From: Sipunculus nudus
Taxonomy: Eukaryota > Annelida > Sipuncula > Golfingiida > Sipunculidae
Length of the DNA: 64,000 nucleotides
Direction of reading: 5' to 3'
NCBI GenBank assembly: GCA_026874595.1
Contig: CM049314.1
Span: forward strand, 23,637,729-23,701,728
Shown here: positions 37,902-48,610 of the stretch, one piece after another
How positions within the stretch are numbered: the first letter of the stretch is position 1
Layout: the number at the start of each line of letters is the position of its first letter
The notes under the pieces: generated by a model
Told to the model about the DNA's origin: nothing
Database searches by the model: none
Seen by the model: only the letters and a program-made list of their open reading frames with translations
Translations under genes and position numbers: made by a program

Positions 37902-39397
37902 GGCCAGCTGTTGTATTGACGATGTCTTGTTTCTGGTTCATACCGAATCTCACGTTTCAAAGTCAGGTTCTGCCTGGGGCATAAGAGAACTCTCGTCTCT
38001 TGTGGATGTACGCTCTAGTATTGATCTATCCTGGTCGTGAAATGTCGATTGTGCCTCGCTGATAACCCGGCCGCCGTAGACAGGGGATTTCATGAGGTAT
38101 ACACCGCCATACATCCAGGTTCAACTATGTATCCTTAAACTGGTAAAACCTCTGCATTGTTTCCTGTTATTAATTTCAGGAGTAGAAGGACTGCATTTTG
38201 TATTCTGCTCTACTGTGCCATGCTTACTTTTTTTATAACATCAACAGACCTTGAAGGTATTTATAATATGAAAAATAAAAAAATATATCGCATTCAGTAC
38301 ATTTTCGATAAAATGCTATAAATTTAATACGTCTACAAAGAACTAACGTTATATGAAAATGTATCTACAAATTTATTTCCAACTATTCTTCGGTTTTTCT
38401 TGACTAATATGAAATGACAATGGCTTTTTCTGTCTCGGGCGTCTTATCTATACCCATATTTCTCAATCATGGTTTTTGCATACATTGTCCTTTCTTTTCC
38501 ACTTTGGGTATATTTTTGGATATTGAAGATACGTGCTCAGGATATTATTTCGCAAATACCTCATTACTGTTGAAAGCATGCAAGGACAGAAACACCTAGA
38601 AATTTATCGCATTCAAAACCACAATTAATCCCGTAACTTTATCAATTACAATTCAGCATGGTGGATTCCTCCACCAATCGCCCAATAAGCTTTAGTTATA
38701 GTAAGACATTGCTTAATATCAGATTACAAATGTCATCATAAAAAGCCCGTTTCTGTTTTACGACATGACTCATTCAGGTAACATGGCGTCACGTACATGA
38801 GGTCTTCCTTGGTACTGGGATTTACCGTAAAAATGTTTATCTTTCGGTAAAACCCGATTGTTTGAGTAAGTGATCCTGTCCTCGACAACGTTACCCGAGT
38901 AAATATGGAAACAATGACAAATTGTCTATACTGTCTCTAGCGCGCACTTGTAAAAATATATATTCAAACCCGGCCACAAGACCACCATGGTTACACGACT
39001 ACCCCATTATCTTAAGCCCAGGACTTGCAATTTACGCCAAGTTCTGTAAGCCCAAATACCAGGCAGATTAGCCAGGTCTTACTTTATGATTTATGATTCC
39101 TGGATACACCCATGAGTCGTTTCATTGCTGAAAAACTACTTTAGGAATCACGATAGTTGGTTAAGCAACTATGTATCCGTGATTTCCCCGGTCGTTTTGC
39201 TAAAAACTTACAGGATATGGTAAACACTTTTCCTTGTTGTAGGGCTTCTTGTTGCAACTTCTGTAATAACTTGAAACGGCTATCAGAGATTTTTCTTTTT
39301 TCTTTATTCATATTATAGTTAACTTATATAAATAATTAATAATAATGAGAAGAAAAAAAAAGAATACCAAAAAGAAGGAGTATGAAGACAAAATTAA

Positions 39398-39399
<2 letters not shown>
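37902..39399. other. No confirmed gene; one acceptor-led frame
   Basis: TTTCCTGTTATTAATTTCAG (ending 38179) is a good acceptor look-alike. It is followed by a frame open from 38181 to TAA 38319-38321 that starts SRRTAFCILLYCAMLTFFIT (hydrophobic). A second frame is open for about 19 codons. The rest of the stretch is unremarkable. Confidence 0.35.
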
Positions 39400-39437
<38 letters not shown>

Positions 39438-39486
39438 AACAACTATTTTTTATTATCATTTTATTACTTTTGTCATATAATAATTA

Positions 39487-39546
<60 letters not shown>

Positions 39547-39562
39547 TTATTATTATTATTAT
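39400..39562. repeat. (ATT)n microsatellite, two blocks
   Basis: About 12 ATT units at 39400-39435 and about 25 with small breaks at 39481-39562, separated by T-rich sequence. The poly-Tyr frame is an artefact. Confidence 0.95.
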
Positions 39563-39931
39563 CGATAAATAAATGAATGAATAGATGAATTTAATTACCC
39601 TTTATCTTACTTCAGTTTATGTACTGTAACATATAATACACATTCATTATATGCATTGAATAGAAACTTACAAAAGCAATAACAATAACTTAATAACATT
39701 TATTTAATTATATCAAATAATAATATGTAAAAATGTGATATAAAAAGAGGGTATAAAAAGTAATAAATACCATAATGATTGGAAAATTCTTTAAGATTGT
39801 CTGAAAAGAAACAACTAATGACGACGATGTTTAACATTAATATGAAAAATATTGCATTTTTTAGATAGTCCTAGGAAGTGCTTCAAAACTACCGCATTTC
39901 CTTTCTCATTCTTGTTAAATGTTTGCATAGC
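39563..39931. other. Very AT-rich, nothing seen
   Basis: No frame, repeat or RNA gene recognised. Confidence 0.55.
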
Positions 39932-40117
39932 CAGGGACGGATATAAGATCTCGGAGGGGGGGGGGGCCCGACACCATGTCATAGATCAAGTCAAATCCAG
40001 GCACTGTTTTTCGATAGAATACTAGCGTATATTTTTATTATTATCTGGGTTTTGTTTATCGAAAAACTGGGGCCGAACCCCCTCCCCTCTCCCTCCCCCA
40101 TCCTTAATCCACCCCTG
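39932..40117. mobile_element. hAT-like MITE, diverged copy with both ends
   Basis: It starts 'cagggacggatataagatc', followed by a G run (39955-39966), and ends in a pyrimidine-rich stretch then 'ccttaatccacccctg'. The ends are inverted versions of each other (CAGGGACGGAT against CAGGGGTGGAT) and match the ends of the copy at 18604-18822. No clear 8-bp target duplication remains. The interior has no coding capacity. Confidence 0.7.
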
Positions 40118-40865
40118 AATCCAGTATCAATGTATCAGCTTTAACTATCAAACCATCTCGGGGGACCGATACACGCGTTCACAGTCATGGAGACACGAGG
40201 TTATTGAGCAGAAGACCTCCCACCGCGTACCGTACACATCCAGTTAAATCCGGCGAGAGAGGTAGAAGTTGCTTTATTCACCCCTCGCTGGTTATATACT
40301 TTAACCGGACTATGATTTATATGCCTTATTCCTTAGAGAGTCATTTCCGTACTGATCCTAGCGCACCATGCTGTGAAGCAACAGCATTTGGAGTAGCTGT
40401 CAAAAAGGAGTTCTAATATAGAGCCTCGCTTTGAAACCATAATTCTTTTGAAAACGTACGAACATGGCGCCCGAACTCACATTTAGAAGCCTAGAGTCTT
40501 GCCCTCTATTTGTTTTGTGGTCTCTAATGACGTTTTCCGAAACCTTGCTTTTTTGTCTTGGCATGTTGTGAGACCCCAAAAGTCATCTTAAAAAGGGAAG
40601 AAAGCAAAGCTTTAAATGTACAACTCACAGGGGGAATGAGCTAAAAGATAAGAAGAAAACACAAAAGCATGGTTTATTGACTCACTCTCAGGCGAGTTCG
40701 CCTGTTTATTCTGTATTGAATGAAGTTGGTTTTTATTCGGTAAAAGCCCAGATAGCGTGCACAACTCAAGCAAATATTTATAGATTGGAGATGTACAAAA
40801 ATCATGTTGAAACCAGGCCAAAAATCAATGCAGTCACACTCCACACTTTAGCGATCCATTGTTAC

Positions 40866-40866
<1 letters not shown>
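40118..40866. other. No gene seen
   Basis: A GC-richer patch at 40190-40420 contains a 70-codon forward frame without recognisable motif. Confidence 0.45.

Positions 40867-40931
<65 letters not shown>
40867..40931. repeat. (TA)n microsatellite
   Basis: About 32 TA units. Confidence 0.97.
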
Positions 40932-40937
<6 letters not shown>

Positions 40938-40959
40938 TATATTTATGTATATACATACA

Positions 40960-41054
40960 TACAGTGGAACCTTTCCTTACGGGCAACTCTGTGCTTAGGG
41001 CACCTCCTATTTACGGCCACTTACGGGCAGTCTCTTGAAAGAATGTCCCGCAAT

Positions 41055-41055
<1 letters not shown>
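40960..41055 (+). mobile_element. Mariner/Tc-like MITE fragment (left end)
   Basis: Starts TACAGTGGAACCTTTCC, matching the TA-preceded CAGTGGAACC terminal repeat seen in mariner-type MITEs of many invertebrates (recollection). It continues 'ttacgggcaactctg' and 'cggccacttacgggcag', where 'ttacgggca' occurs twice. It is cut off by the following TA tract and the right end is missing. It lies between two TA microsatellites. Confidence 0.55.

Positions 41056-41059
<4 letters not shown>

Positions 41060-41119
<60 letters not shown>
41060..41119. repeat. (TA)n microsatellite
   Basis: About 30 TA units directly after the mariner-like fragment. Confidence 0.97.
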
Positions 41120-41121
<2 letters not shown>

Positions 41122-41220
41122 ACGCTTTCATTAAGAAGAGAAAGTGAAGAGTCCGAGATGCTCAAGCCAATTAATATAATCCTTGCGCACTTATTTACCT
41201 GCGCCAGGATTATTAGTGAC

Positions 41221-41264
41221 TACCCCCCCCCGCGCCTTTTTTTCAAATCCTTTATCCGCCCCTG
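41221..41264. mobile_element. hAT-like MITE, terminal fragment
   Basis: A C-run, then 'ttttcaaatcctttatccgc' and 'ccctg', matches the right end of the copies at 11221 and 18822. Only about 44 bp can be aligned. Confidence 0.6.
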
Positions 41265-42479
41265 ACAATGGATGAACTTGAGTAACAACATATACTAGTA
41301 TATCAGAAAAATATACGTCTTATAGTGTAAGCAAATCATCAAACAATCGAACACACATACATGTTCAACGTACTTTTATATACCGATATCATTTATCTTA
41401 AATAATGGGGGCATAAATATTGCAGAGCTGGTAAAGGGCCTACTTTTATCATGGGAAATCCCTAGTGATGCGAACGGCCTTTTTTCCTTATACTATTTAC
41501 ACAGCGGAAAAAGGGACATATATTGCTCCCATTTTAAATAATCGAAAAACCTTCAGGTAATCCAGTCGATTCCACTCCCAGGTGAGCCAGATCCGGTTGC
41601 TGAGAAACCCTGAGAGATAAAGGGCTTTTACTGTTTAGATAAGAAACCCCGGTAAGATAGATATGCCCAATTTTTTTAGGCTTTACATGTTGTGTCCGTG
41701 GTTGACTTGTGTTGCAAGGTTTCCGAACGTTTTAAAGCCAGCTATTCACCTTCCTGTATGTGATTTCTGGCTTGTGTTTTCTGAGTCTTTATTGATTAAT
41801 TCTAGCTTATTCCTGTTATGAAAAGTTCATATATCGCCTCTGTGACGGATGTAAGAGTTTGTGTATCTACATGCTGTTTGTAAACACAACAATGTTGACA
41901 AATGAAAAAAAAACGTAAACTTAGCTGCTGGGTTGCATATATGCGGAAGTTTAAAGGTCACTAGTTGCAAAAAGCCATTTCCAAAACTGGTTTGTCTGAC
42001 TTGCTGAAAGATGTCTTTGTTCAATGTGTGTTGGTTTTTGGCGCCCTCTTCCATGTTATAAACACGTAGAAATAAACAAAAACGAACAGCTTGTGTGTGT
42101 TAGGATCGGCATTTAACCTGGTTTTAATTTAAACTAATACAGATAAGTATCAATGTCGGACAAGGTTAACAAAGTGGCCCATGGACAGACATTTGGCAAC
42201 AGTTTTTTCTGAGTATGCATGGTGTAAGCAAGGTAACTAAGTGAAACATTTGTATTTAAGAGAAGCTCAGGTATACATACATATATAGGTTGCCATAATT
42301 AAGAAGTATAATCGTTAGCAAATAGGTTATTACTGTTGGTTTTATTTTACTCATTTATTGCAGCTGTTTTATATCAGGATAAACGGTACTGGTATGTAAA
42401 CATTATGTACAAACAGAAGATCGGCCCGTTTGAGTAACTGACCCATTCCAGGAAACGATAAATTACAACAAAGCACAGG
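41265..42479. other. No gene seen
   Basis: A reverse frame of 75 codons (42054-41827) starts at ATG in fair context (MEEGAKNQHTLNKDIFQQ...). It is of chance length and not recognised. Confidence 0.45.
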
Positions 42480-43675
42480 AGCGTGTGCGTTACAGGGACA
42501 TTTTATGTTTTATATCCTCTCAGTTTTTGTTTTGTTGGGTGTATGTGATACAGGGACATTTATGTTTGATGTCTTCTCGGTTTTTGTTTGAGGGGCGTGT
42601 GCGTTACAGGTACATTTTATGTTTTATGTGCTTCCGGTTTTTCCTTTTGGGCGTGCGGGTTACAGGGATATTCATGTTTTATGTCCTCTCAGTTTTTGTT
42701 TTTATGCGTGCGGGTTACCGGGACATTTATGTTTTACGTCCTCTTGGTTTTTGTTTTTGGGCGTGTGGGTTACAGGGACATTTATGTTTTATTTGCTCTC
42801 GGTTTTTGTGTTTTGGGCGTGTGCGTTACAGGGACATTTATGTTTTATATCCTCTCGTTTTTTTTTGTGTTTGGGGCGTGTGCGTTATATGGACATTTAT
42901 GTTTTATATCCACTCGGTTTTTGTTTTGTCGGGTGTATGTGATACAGGGACATTTATGTTTGATGTCTTCTCGGTTTTTGTTTCAGGGCGTGTGCGTTAC
43001 AGGTACATTTTATGTTTTATGTGCTTTCGGTTTTTGTTTTTTGGCGTGCGGGTTACAGGGAAAATCATGTTTTATGTCCTCTCAGTTTTTGTTTTTATGC
43101 GTGCGGGTTACCAGGACATTTATGTTTTATGTCCTCTTGGTTTTTGTTTTTGGGCGTGTGGGTTACAGGGGCATTTATGTTTTATGTGCTCTCGGTTTTT
43201 GTGTTTTGGGCGTGTGCGTTACAGGGACATTTATGTTTTTGTTTTTGGGCGTGTGGGTTACAGGGGCATTTATGTTTTATGTCCTCTCGGTTTTTGTGTT
43301 TTGGGCGTGTGCGTTACAGGGACATTTATGTTTTATATCCTCTCGGTTTTTTTTTTTATTTGGGGCGTGTGCGTTATATGGACATTTATGTTTTATATCC
43401 TCTCGGTTTTTGTTTTTGGGCGTGTGCGTTGCAGGGACATTTTATGTTTTATGTACTCTCGGTTTTAGTTTTTGGGCGTGTGCGTTACAGGGACATTTAT
43501 GTTTGATATCCTCTCGGTTTTTGTTTTTGGGCGTGTGCGTTACAGGGACATTTATGTTTTATATCCTCTCGGTTTTTGTTTTTGGGCGTGTGCGTTACAG
43601 GGACATTTTACGTTTTATGTCCTCTCGGTTTTTTTTTTTTTTGCTTTTTTGGGCGTGTGTTACAGGGACATTTTG
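42480..43675 (+). repeat. Tandem array of about 56-bp units with 394-bp higher-order period
   Basis: Twenty-two units follow one another. A typical unit begins 'gcgtgtgcgttacaggga', continues 'catttatgttttatatcctc' and ends 'tcggtttttgtttttgg'. Unit variants recur in order: the rare 'gtgtatgtgatacagg' unit occurs at 42541 and again at 42935, 394 bp apart. The six variants after it repeat in the same sequence, so blocks of seven units were duplicated. A shortened unit near 43210-43247 interrupts the second block. The consensus has no stop in any forward frame. The 327- and 364-codon frames follow from that and read frame-rotated versions of the same repeat, with no domain. I regard them as non-coding. 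Confidence 0.95.
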
Positions 43676-44584
43676 TTGTTGAAGGGCATGTAGTAATACC
43701 AACATTTTGGGGGCACCATAGTAACCTGAGTTTCAGGCCTGAACTTCGTTCCTATTAACTAGGCCCTCGAGTTTCAGCTAGGCTTTCAGGCACCTTGCTT
43801 TACTAACGCCGCTTTGGTGTCTCTTGAATAATGAATGTTCAAGGCAGTTGACCTAATCCAATGACTTGCGTCCTCCTTGCGAGCAGAATGTATGAATAAT
43901 ACTAGAATTCCAACGGAAGTATTTTAACCTGTGTTTGTAACATACCATAATGTAAAGGAAGGTCGTTGGCATATTCACTGGCTTGATTTCTGTGCTTTTA
44001 ATGAAGACTACACCTCAGGTATAAATTAGAACAATTGTATACACACTAATTTTACAATGAGTTGTAGCAGTCTGCGAGTCTATTTCTATTAATGGAGTTC
44101 TTATCTCAAGTCTCATGATCATAATAAAAAAGAGCTATTTCTCTCTTTTTTTTTCAAATGCGAGAAATATCCTGCAATTTCCTTTTTAATCATCCAATCT
44201 GAATAATCATAAAGAAACCAGTTTTTTTAATTTATATTTAAATTAATAGTTCACTTAATCCTCTTACCGAAACTACGACAAATATAACAATTATAAACCA
44301 ACAATTACATAAACAGTGGGCAGTAGATGGTCATTCATTCTGTACATTCAGCCAAGTTAAATATAATCCTTCAGTCATCTTATTCTGTCTAGTAGGGTTT
44401 CGGCCTTTGATCTACGGATCTACTCATATCAGATGATTGCTAAATAAAGTCATATAATATGACACCAGCATCAGCATGAAACATTTTTAGGTATACTTTT
44501 TCTATGTGATTTCGGTTTACCAATTAGTGGAACATAAAACCAGAAGACTTTGTACCCCACTATATCCCATGTTAGAATTACACC
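43676..44584. other. No gene seen
   Basis: Unique AT-rich sequence after the array. No feature recognised. Confidence 0.5.
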
Positions 44585-44705
44585 TGGTGGCCTCCGCAAG
44601 GAGATATGCTTTCTTTCCCGTTCGTGTATGTGCGTGTGTGTGTATTCTCAACATAACTCACGCAATCATGAACGAAGAATCTTAGAAAGAAAAATCGCCA
44701 CATGA
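44585..44705 (+). repeat. 'gtctgtctgtc' family-like fragment, copy 3
   Basis: 'cctccgcaaggagatatgct', then 'cgttcgtgtatgtgcgtgtg', then 'acataactcacgcaatcatg' follow the layout of the repeat at 29594. The similarity is weaker. Confidence 0.3.
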
Positions 44706-45807
44706 TCCGGAATCAGGAAAGAACAAGTGATATTCACAAATGTACTGTAACTTATGAACGAATTAACCTGGAAACATTGGCCGAATAAGTCGATGCAAAC
44801 ACGGCTATGGGAGCATCTCACAATAATGATTCTACGTGGCGGACGCTCACATTCTATGAAAGAAGATTTCTAGTTATTGAATACTCTTAGTAATCTGACA
44901 TAAAAATACAACCTTGTTCTTCATGGTATATTTTTTACAATGTGTCATGTTCTGACTTGAGGCTTCACATTACACGTTTTGGCGGGGGTGGCATATGAAA
45001 CCACTGCACAGAGAGTTTATAAATATGTGCACGAGCATGCGCATTTCAGTAATGCTCCCAAAACTGCATTTGCGTTTATTTATTTGACCTATATTCCCTG
45101 GTTCATTCGTGCATAAGTTACTTTTCATTTGAAAATATACCTTGATAACGTTTCTTAATCACGATCAAGTTAAATTTCGACACCAAAATCTAATCATTCC
45201 TTCATTTGGCCATTCTCGAAATGTGATTCCGTTTATGACTGCGTGAGTTATGTTGTGCACAAACACACACGAACGGAAATACACGCATACCCTCCTTGAT
45301 AAGACAACAAGCTTAGGATTAATAAAATACAAAGAAATGCCTGTTTCTATATTAAATTCCGCTCAGTTTTGTTTCTGGTCTCTCTTACACTTTCACTGGT
45401 CTTATAATGTGACGTCAGGCACGATATGTGTCATAGACATTAAATTCAAGATGGCTGCAAGTCTCGTGGTTTAAGGTTTAAGAAAGAGATAAAAGATAAG
45501 ATATGAGTCCAAATTCTCATCTACACCTAAATAAATGCCAAGTTACCGACAATAAGGTTGTTGTTTGCACAGCAAAATTAATTACTTCCTAAATTACGTG
45601 AAAAGACATATTTATAAAAAAAACCTCTTAAAGGATGCATGAAATCCGAAACACTTGGAAGATAAGTTATTGAAAGCTTCCGGAATACTGGTTTATTTTA
45701 GACACAATTCTTTCTCATCTCAGAATCCAGATTACATCCTGGCTGTATTATCATTTAAAAATATAAAGTGTAAATGTAGAGAAACTCAGTAAAGTTTCAT
45801 GATACTG

Positions 45808-45809
<2 letters not shown>
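44706..45809. other. No gene seen; one CRE palindrome
   Basis: TGACGTCA occurs at 45410-45417, inside a 74-codon forward frame (45250-45474) of chance length. Nothing else recognised. Confidence 0.45.

Positions 45810-45862
<53 letters not shown>
45810..45862. repeat. (TA)n microsatellite
   Basis: About 26 AT units. Confidence 0.97.
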
Positions 45863-45866
<4 letters not shown>

Positions 45867-47008
45867 CAGGTTTCAAGTATATCTGTTATAAAAATACCAA
45901 ATATAGTACCTTTTAGAAATGCAAACATTCAAAGGGAAACTAGAAAAAAAAATCCAGACCGGAGTTAGAAGTCGGTGTCGTAGGGCAGGGTACATGATGT
46001 AACCGAAAAAAAATCTTCGCATGGGCCTTAAATTGCACATGCTTGAGAATTGAGCATTCGGAAGGAGAAAATCTTATGTTTTCTTACAATTTAGCCACGA
46101 CACAAAGATAAATTGTTTTACCGAATATGCAGTAAAATATTATGGAGTGAGCAGGCTATTTATTTTTTTATCAATATAAAAGATTATATAAGATGAATAT
46201 AGTAATATATAAGATATAATATAATAGTAATATAAAATTGATCATATAATATTATAACATGAAACATATATTAATCCTGCATCCTCACCTATATTCAAAA
46301 CATATCTAGAATATCATTGACTCTCTATTGCCAACTTATCTGCGTTGTTTCAATGAACCAATCCACGACAGACAGACAGCACGAAAGATATGGGTGAGAA
46401 TATGACATCAATTAAACCGCTTTCTGGGAGGTAACCAGGATATTTTTTAAAATTAATTGTTCAACTTGCGAAATATTTATAACAGCTCTGTGATTTTAAA
46501 ACAATATAATATAGGTCGTCTCTGATGATAACTTTCCTATATTGCGAGCTACCTTTGAAATCACAATGCTATATTATCTTAATAAACACTTAGACTGAAC
46601 AGTGTGCGCAGGGCTTAATTTGACAGTAAAAACGAGGAGAGAATTCAAAAAGAGGAAGCCATAAAGCGGCGCGTTTCCCAGGCATCGCCAACATTGATAG
46701 GTTTGACCTTGGTGTGACCTTGGCTGTTTTGTGACAGGACTAAGCTTACTATCTCACAAGGACACTGGCGACGAGGTTAACAGCCTCACAATTTCATCTG
46801 GGCGTGATAAACGCGCCTAAACACCAGGCTATTCCATCATTGAGACTGTGTTATTATTGTTATGTATTCAAGGCAAAGGACCCCTTCATCACCGACTGTC
46901 TGCGTACATTTTGTTTTAAAACAGACCACAAGGGAATGGTAATGCAATGTTGTGCTCGCCTTTAAAGTGTATTTGGTTTTAAAATTGCCAATTTGGTAAA
47001 TGCTGGTT

Positions 47009-47010
<2 letters not shown>
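45863..47010. other. No gene seen
   Basis: Very AT-rich around 46140-46270. The phrase 'gggtgagaatatgacatca' near 46392 resembles 'gggtgagactatgacgtca' at 35745, a possible weak repeat. Confidence 0.45.

Positions 47011-47054
<44 letters not shown>
47011..47054. repeat. (CT)n microsatellite with adjoining CA-rich run
   Basis: Twenty-two CT units are followed by interrupted CA repeats to about 47090. The (GA)-encoded Arg-Glu frame on the reverse strand is an artefact. Confidence 0.97.
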
Positions 47055-47057
<3 letters not shown>

Positions 47058-47949
47058 ATACACACAAACACACCAACACAAACACACATACATATATAAT
47101 GGGTACACCTCGCTTTCATTTTCTGCAAGAAAAAATAAAGGAAATTCCTGTTCTGCTTTGTCTAACTTCCACTCTCTATCGTGCAGGAGCTCGACTTTGT
47201 TTACTTCAAGTAGATATACTGATCCACGAACATCAGTGTATTTTCAACGTTGATTCAACACTGAGGATCAACCTTGATTCAACATTTAATCAACACTTAT
47301 TTGACCCCAGCGCGCGCTCTCTCTCTCTCATACACACACAAACGCACACAATATCTGTAATTATTATTGTATTTTTTCGATTATTATTCTCTTTATAAAA
47401 AGTATAAAACAAGATGTACAACCGCTTTGTATTTCATACTAATTTCAATAATTACACAATTATTTTTTTCACTAAAAACGCCTTACTTTGTAACGAAAAT
47501 GTTTATTACTGTTTTCACGTGACCTCCTTCGATTCCAGTACTCATCAGTTTTTAATCTACCATAGTCAGTGCATGAGGTTTTGTTCGGAAAATATATATT
47601 GAAGATGCTATGGTGTTGGAGAATCTAAAAAAAAGTAGTATTACTGTGTCTTTTTCCAATTTTGCTCAATATATCGGTAAGTCTCAACGTTTAACTTCAG
47701 GCAAAGCCGGGATTATCCAGAAGAAGGCTTATGGATTATCTTGTAAGGCGCAGTGTATGTGTATCACCCCAATGGTTTGAACAAGAAGGACCCTAAAGGC
47801 GCTTAAGGAATGTCACCACCATAAACCAATGGAAACAGAAAAGGGCGCCCTTGTTTACATTGGGAACGGGCCTGGAAGAAAGAACTTAAAAGGCCTCACG
47901 ATTCGTTTGAAGACATCGTCAAGAAATCTAGTAGCCGCCGGATATAGCG
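47055..47949. other. No gene seen
   Basis: Short CT/CA runs near 47315-47350. From ATG 47829 a 78-codon forward frame (METEKGALVYIGNGPGRKNL...) spans a GC-richer stretch and overlaps the X-box at 47950. It is of chance length and unrecognised. Confidence 0.45.
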
Positions 47950-47963
47950 GTTGCCATGGCAAC
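47950..47963. promoter_or_regulatory. Perfect palindromic RFX X-box
   Basis: GTTGCCATGGCAAC is a perfect 14-bp palindrome matching both half-sites of the X-box recognised by RFX transcription factors, which control ciliary and other genes in animals. It sits in a GC-richer patch (about 47820-48060). The motif is exact, but function needs an adjacent promoter, which I cannot show. Confidence 0.5.
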
Positions 47964-48397
47964 GGTGGACCATCTTTTTCCGGGAAGCGTGCTCGGGGTA
48001 GAACTAAACAAATACACACAAGAACAGGTCCACCAGGCACGGAATCGGGACCCCGGGCTGTGTAATTCCTGGTCTATATTCTCTGATTCTTTGTTTCCTG
48101 GTCTTTTCTTTCCCTGTCTGAGTTAATGTAAAGCAACCTCTATAAACAACAGAGCCTTAGGGCGGGTACTACAAAAACAGACCGACAATCACAGACCTAT
48201 ATTTTCTCTCGTGTGTGTTTTTTTATTGATTGTATGGATGTAAATGATCTGTTAAATGCACATCATGTGATTTCTTCAATGTTTCAATGGATGGAACTAT
48301 AATTCACGCTGGGACATTCTGCTGCATGTAGGTAACCAATATTACAAAGAAAAAAATATCGAATTAATAAAGCTTGGGTTCTGCTACTCCATATTTT
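47964..48397. other. No gene seen
   Basis: The GC-richer patch ends near 48060. The rest is AT-rich and unremarkable. Confidence 0.5.
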
Positions 48398-48610
48398 CAA
48401 GGGCGGATGTAGGATTTTTGGGAATAGGCGAGCGCAGTGGGGATACTGTAAACATTTTGAACATATAGGACGAAATCGAACAATTTGGGAAAGTAAAAAA
48501 AATGCATCAAGATGTTATATCTGGATCCAGTTTTTTTCGGTATTAAGCCTTTAGCTTTCTATTTCCCTGATCCCACCCCCACTTTTAACCGCCCCCCCCC
48601 CCCCCCCCCA
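48398..48610. mobile_element. hAT-like MITE, diverged copy
   Basis: It begins 'caagggcggatgtaggattt' and ends with 'ccccacttttaaccg' and an 18-bp C run (48592-48609). The left end matches the family terminal repeat. 'ctggatccag' occurs inside. The right terminal repeat is largely overgrown by the C homopolymer and no target duplication was found. Confidence 0.6.

Noticed and set aside
42485-43682. 327- and 364-codon forward frames as a repetitive membrane protein
   Set aside because: They follow from a tandem DNA repeat without stops in any forward frame. The same peptide phrases appear in rotated frames because the unit length is not a multiple of three.
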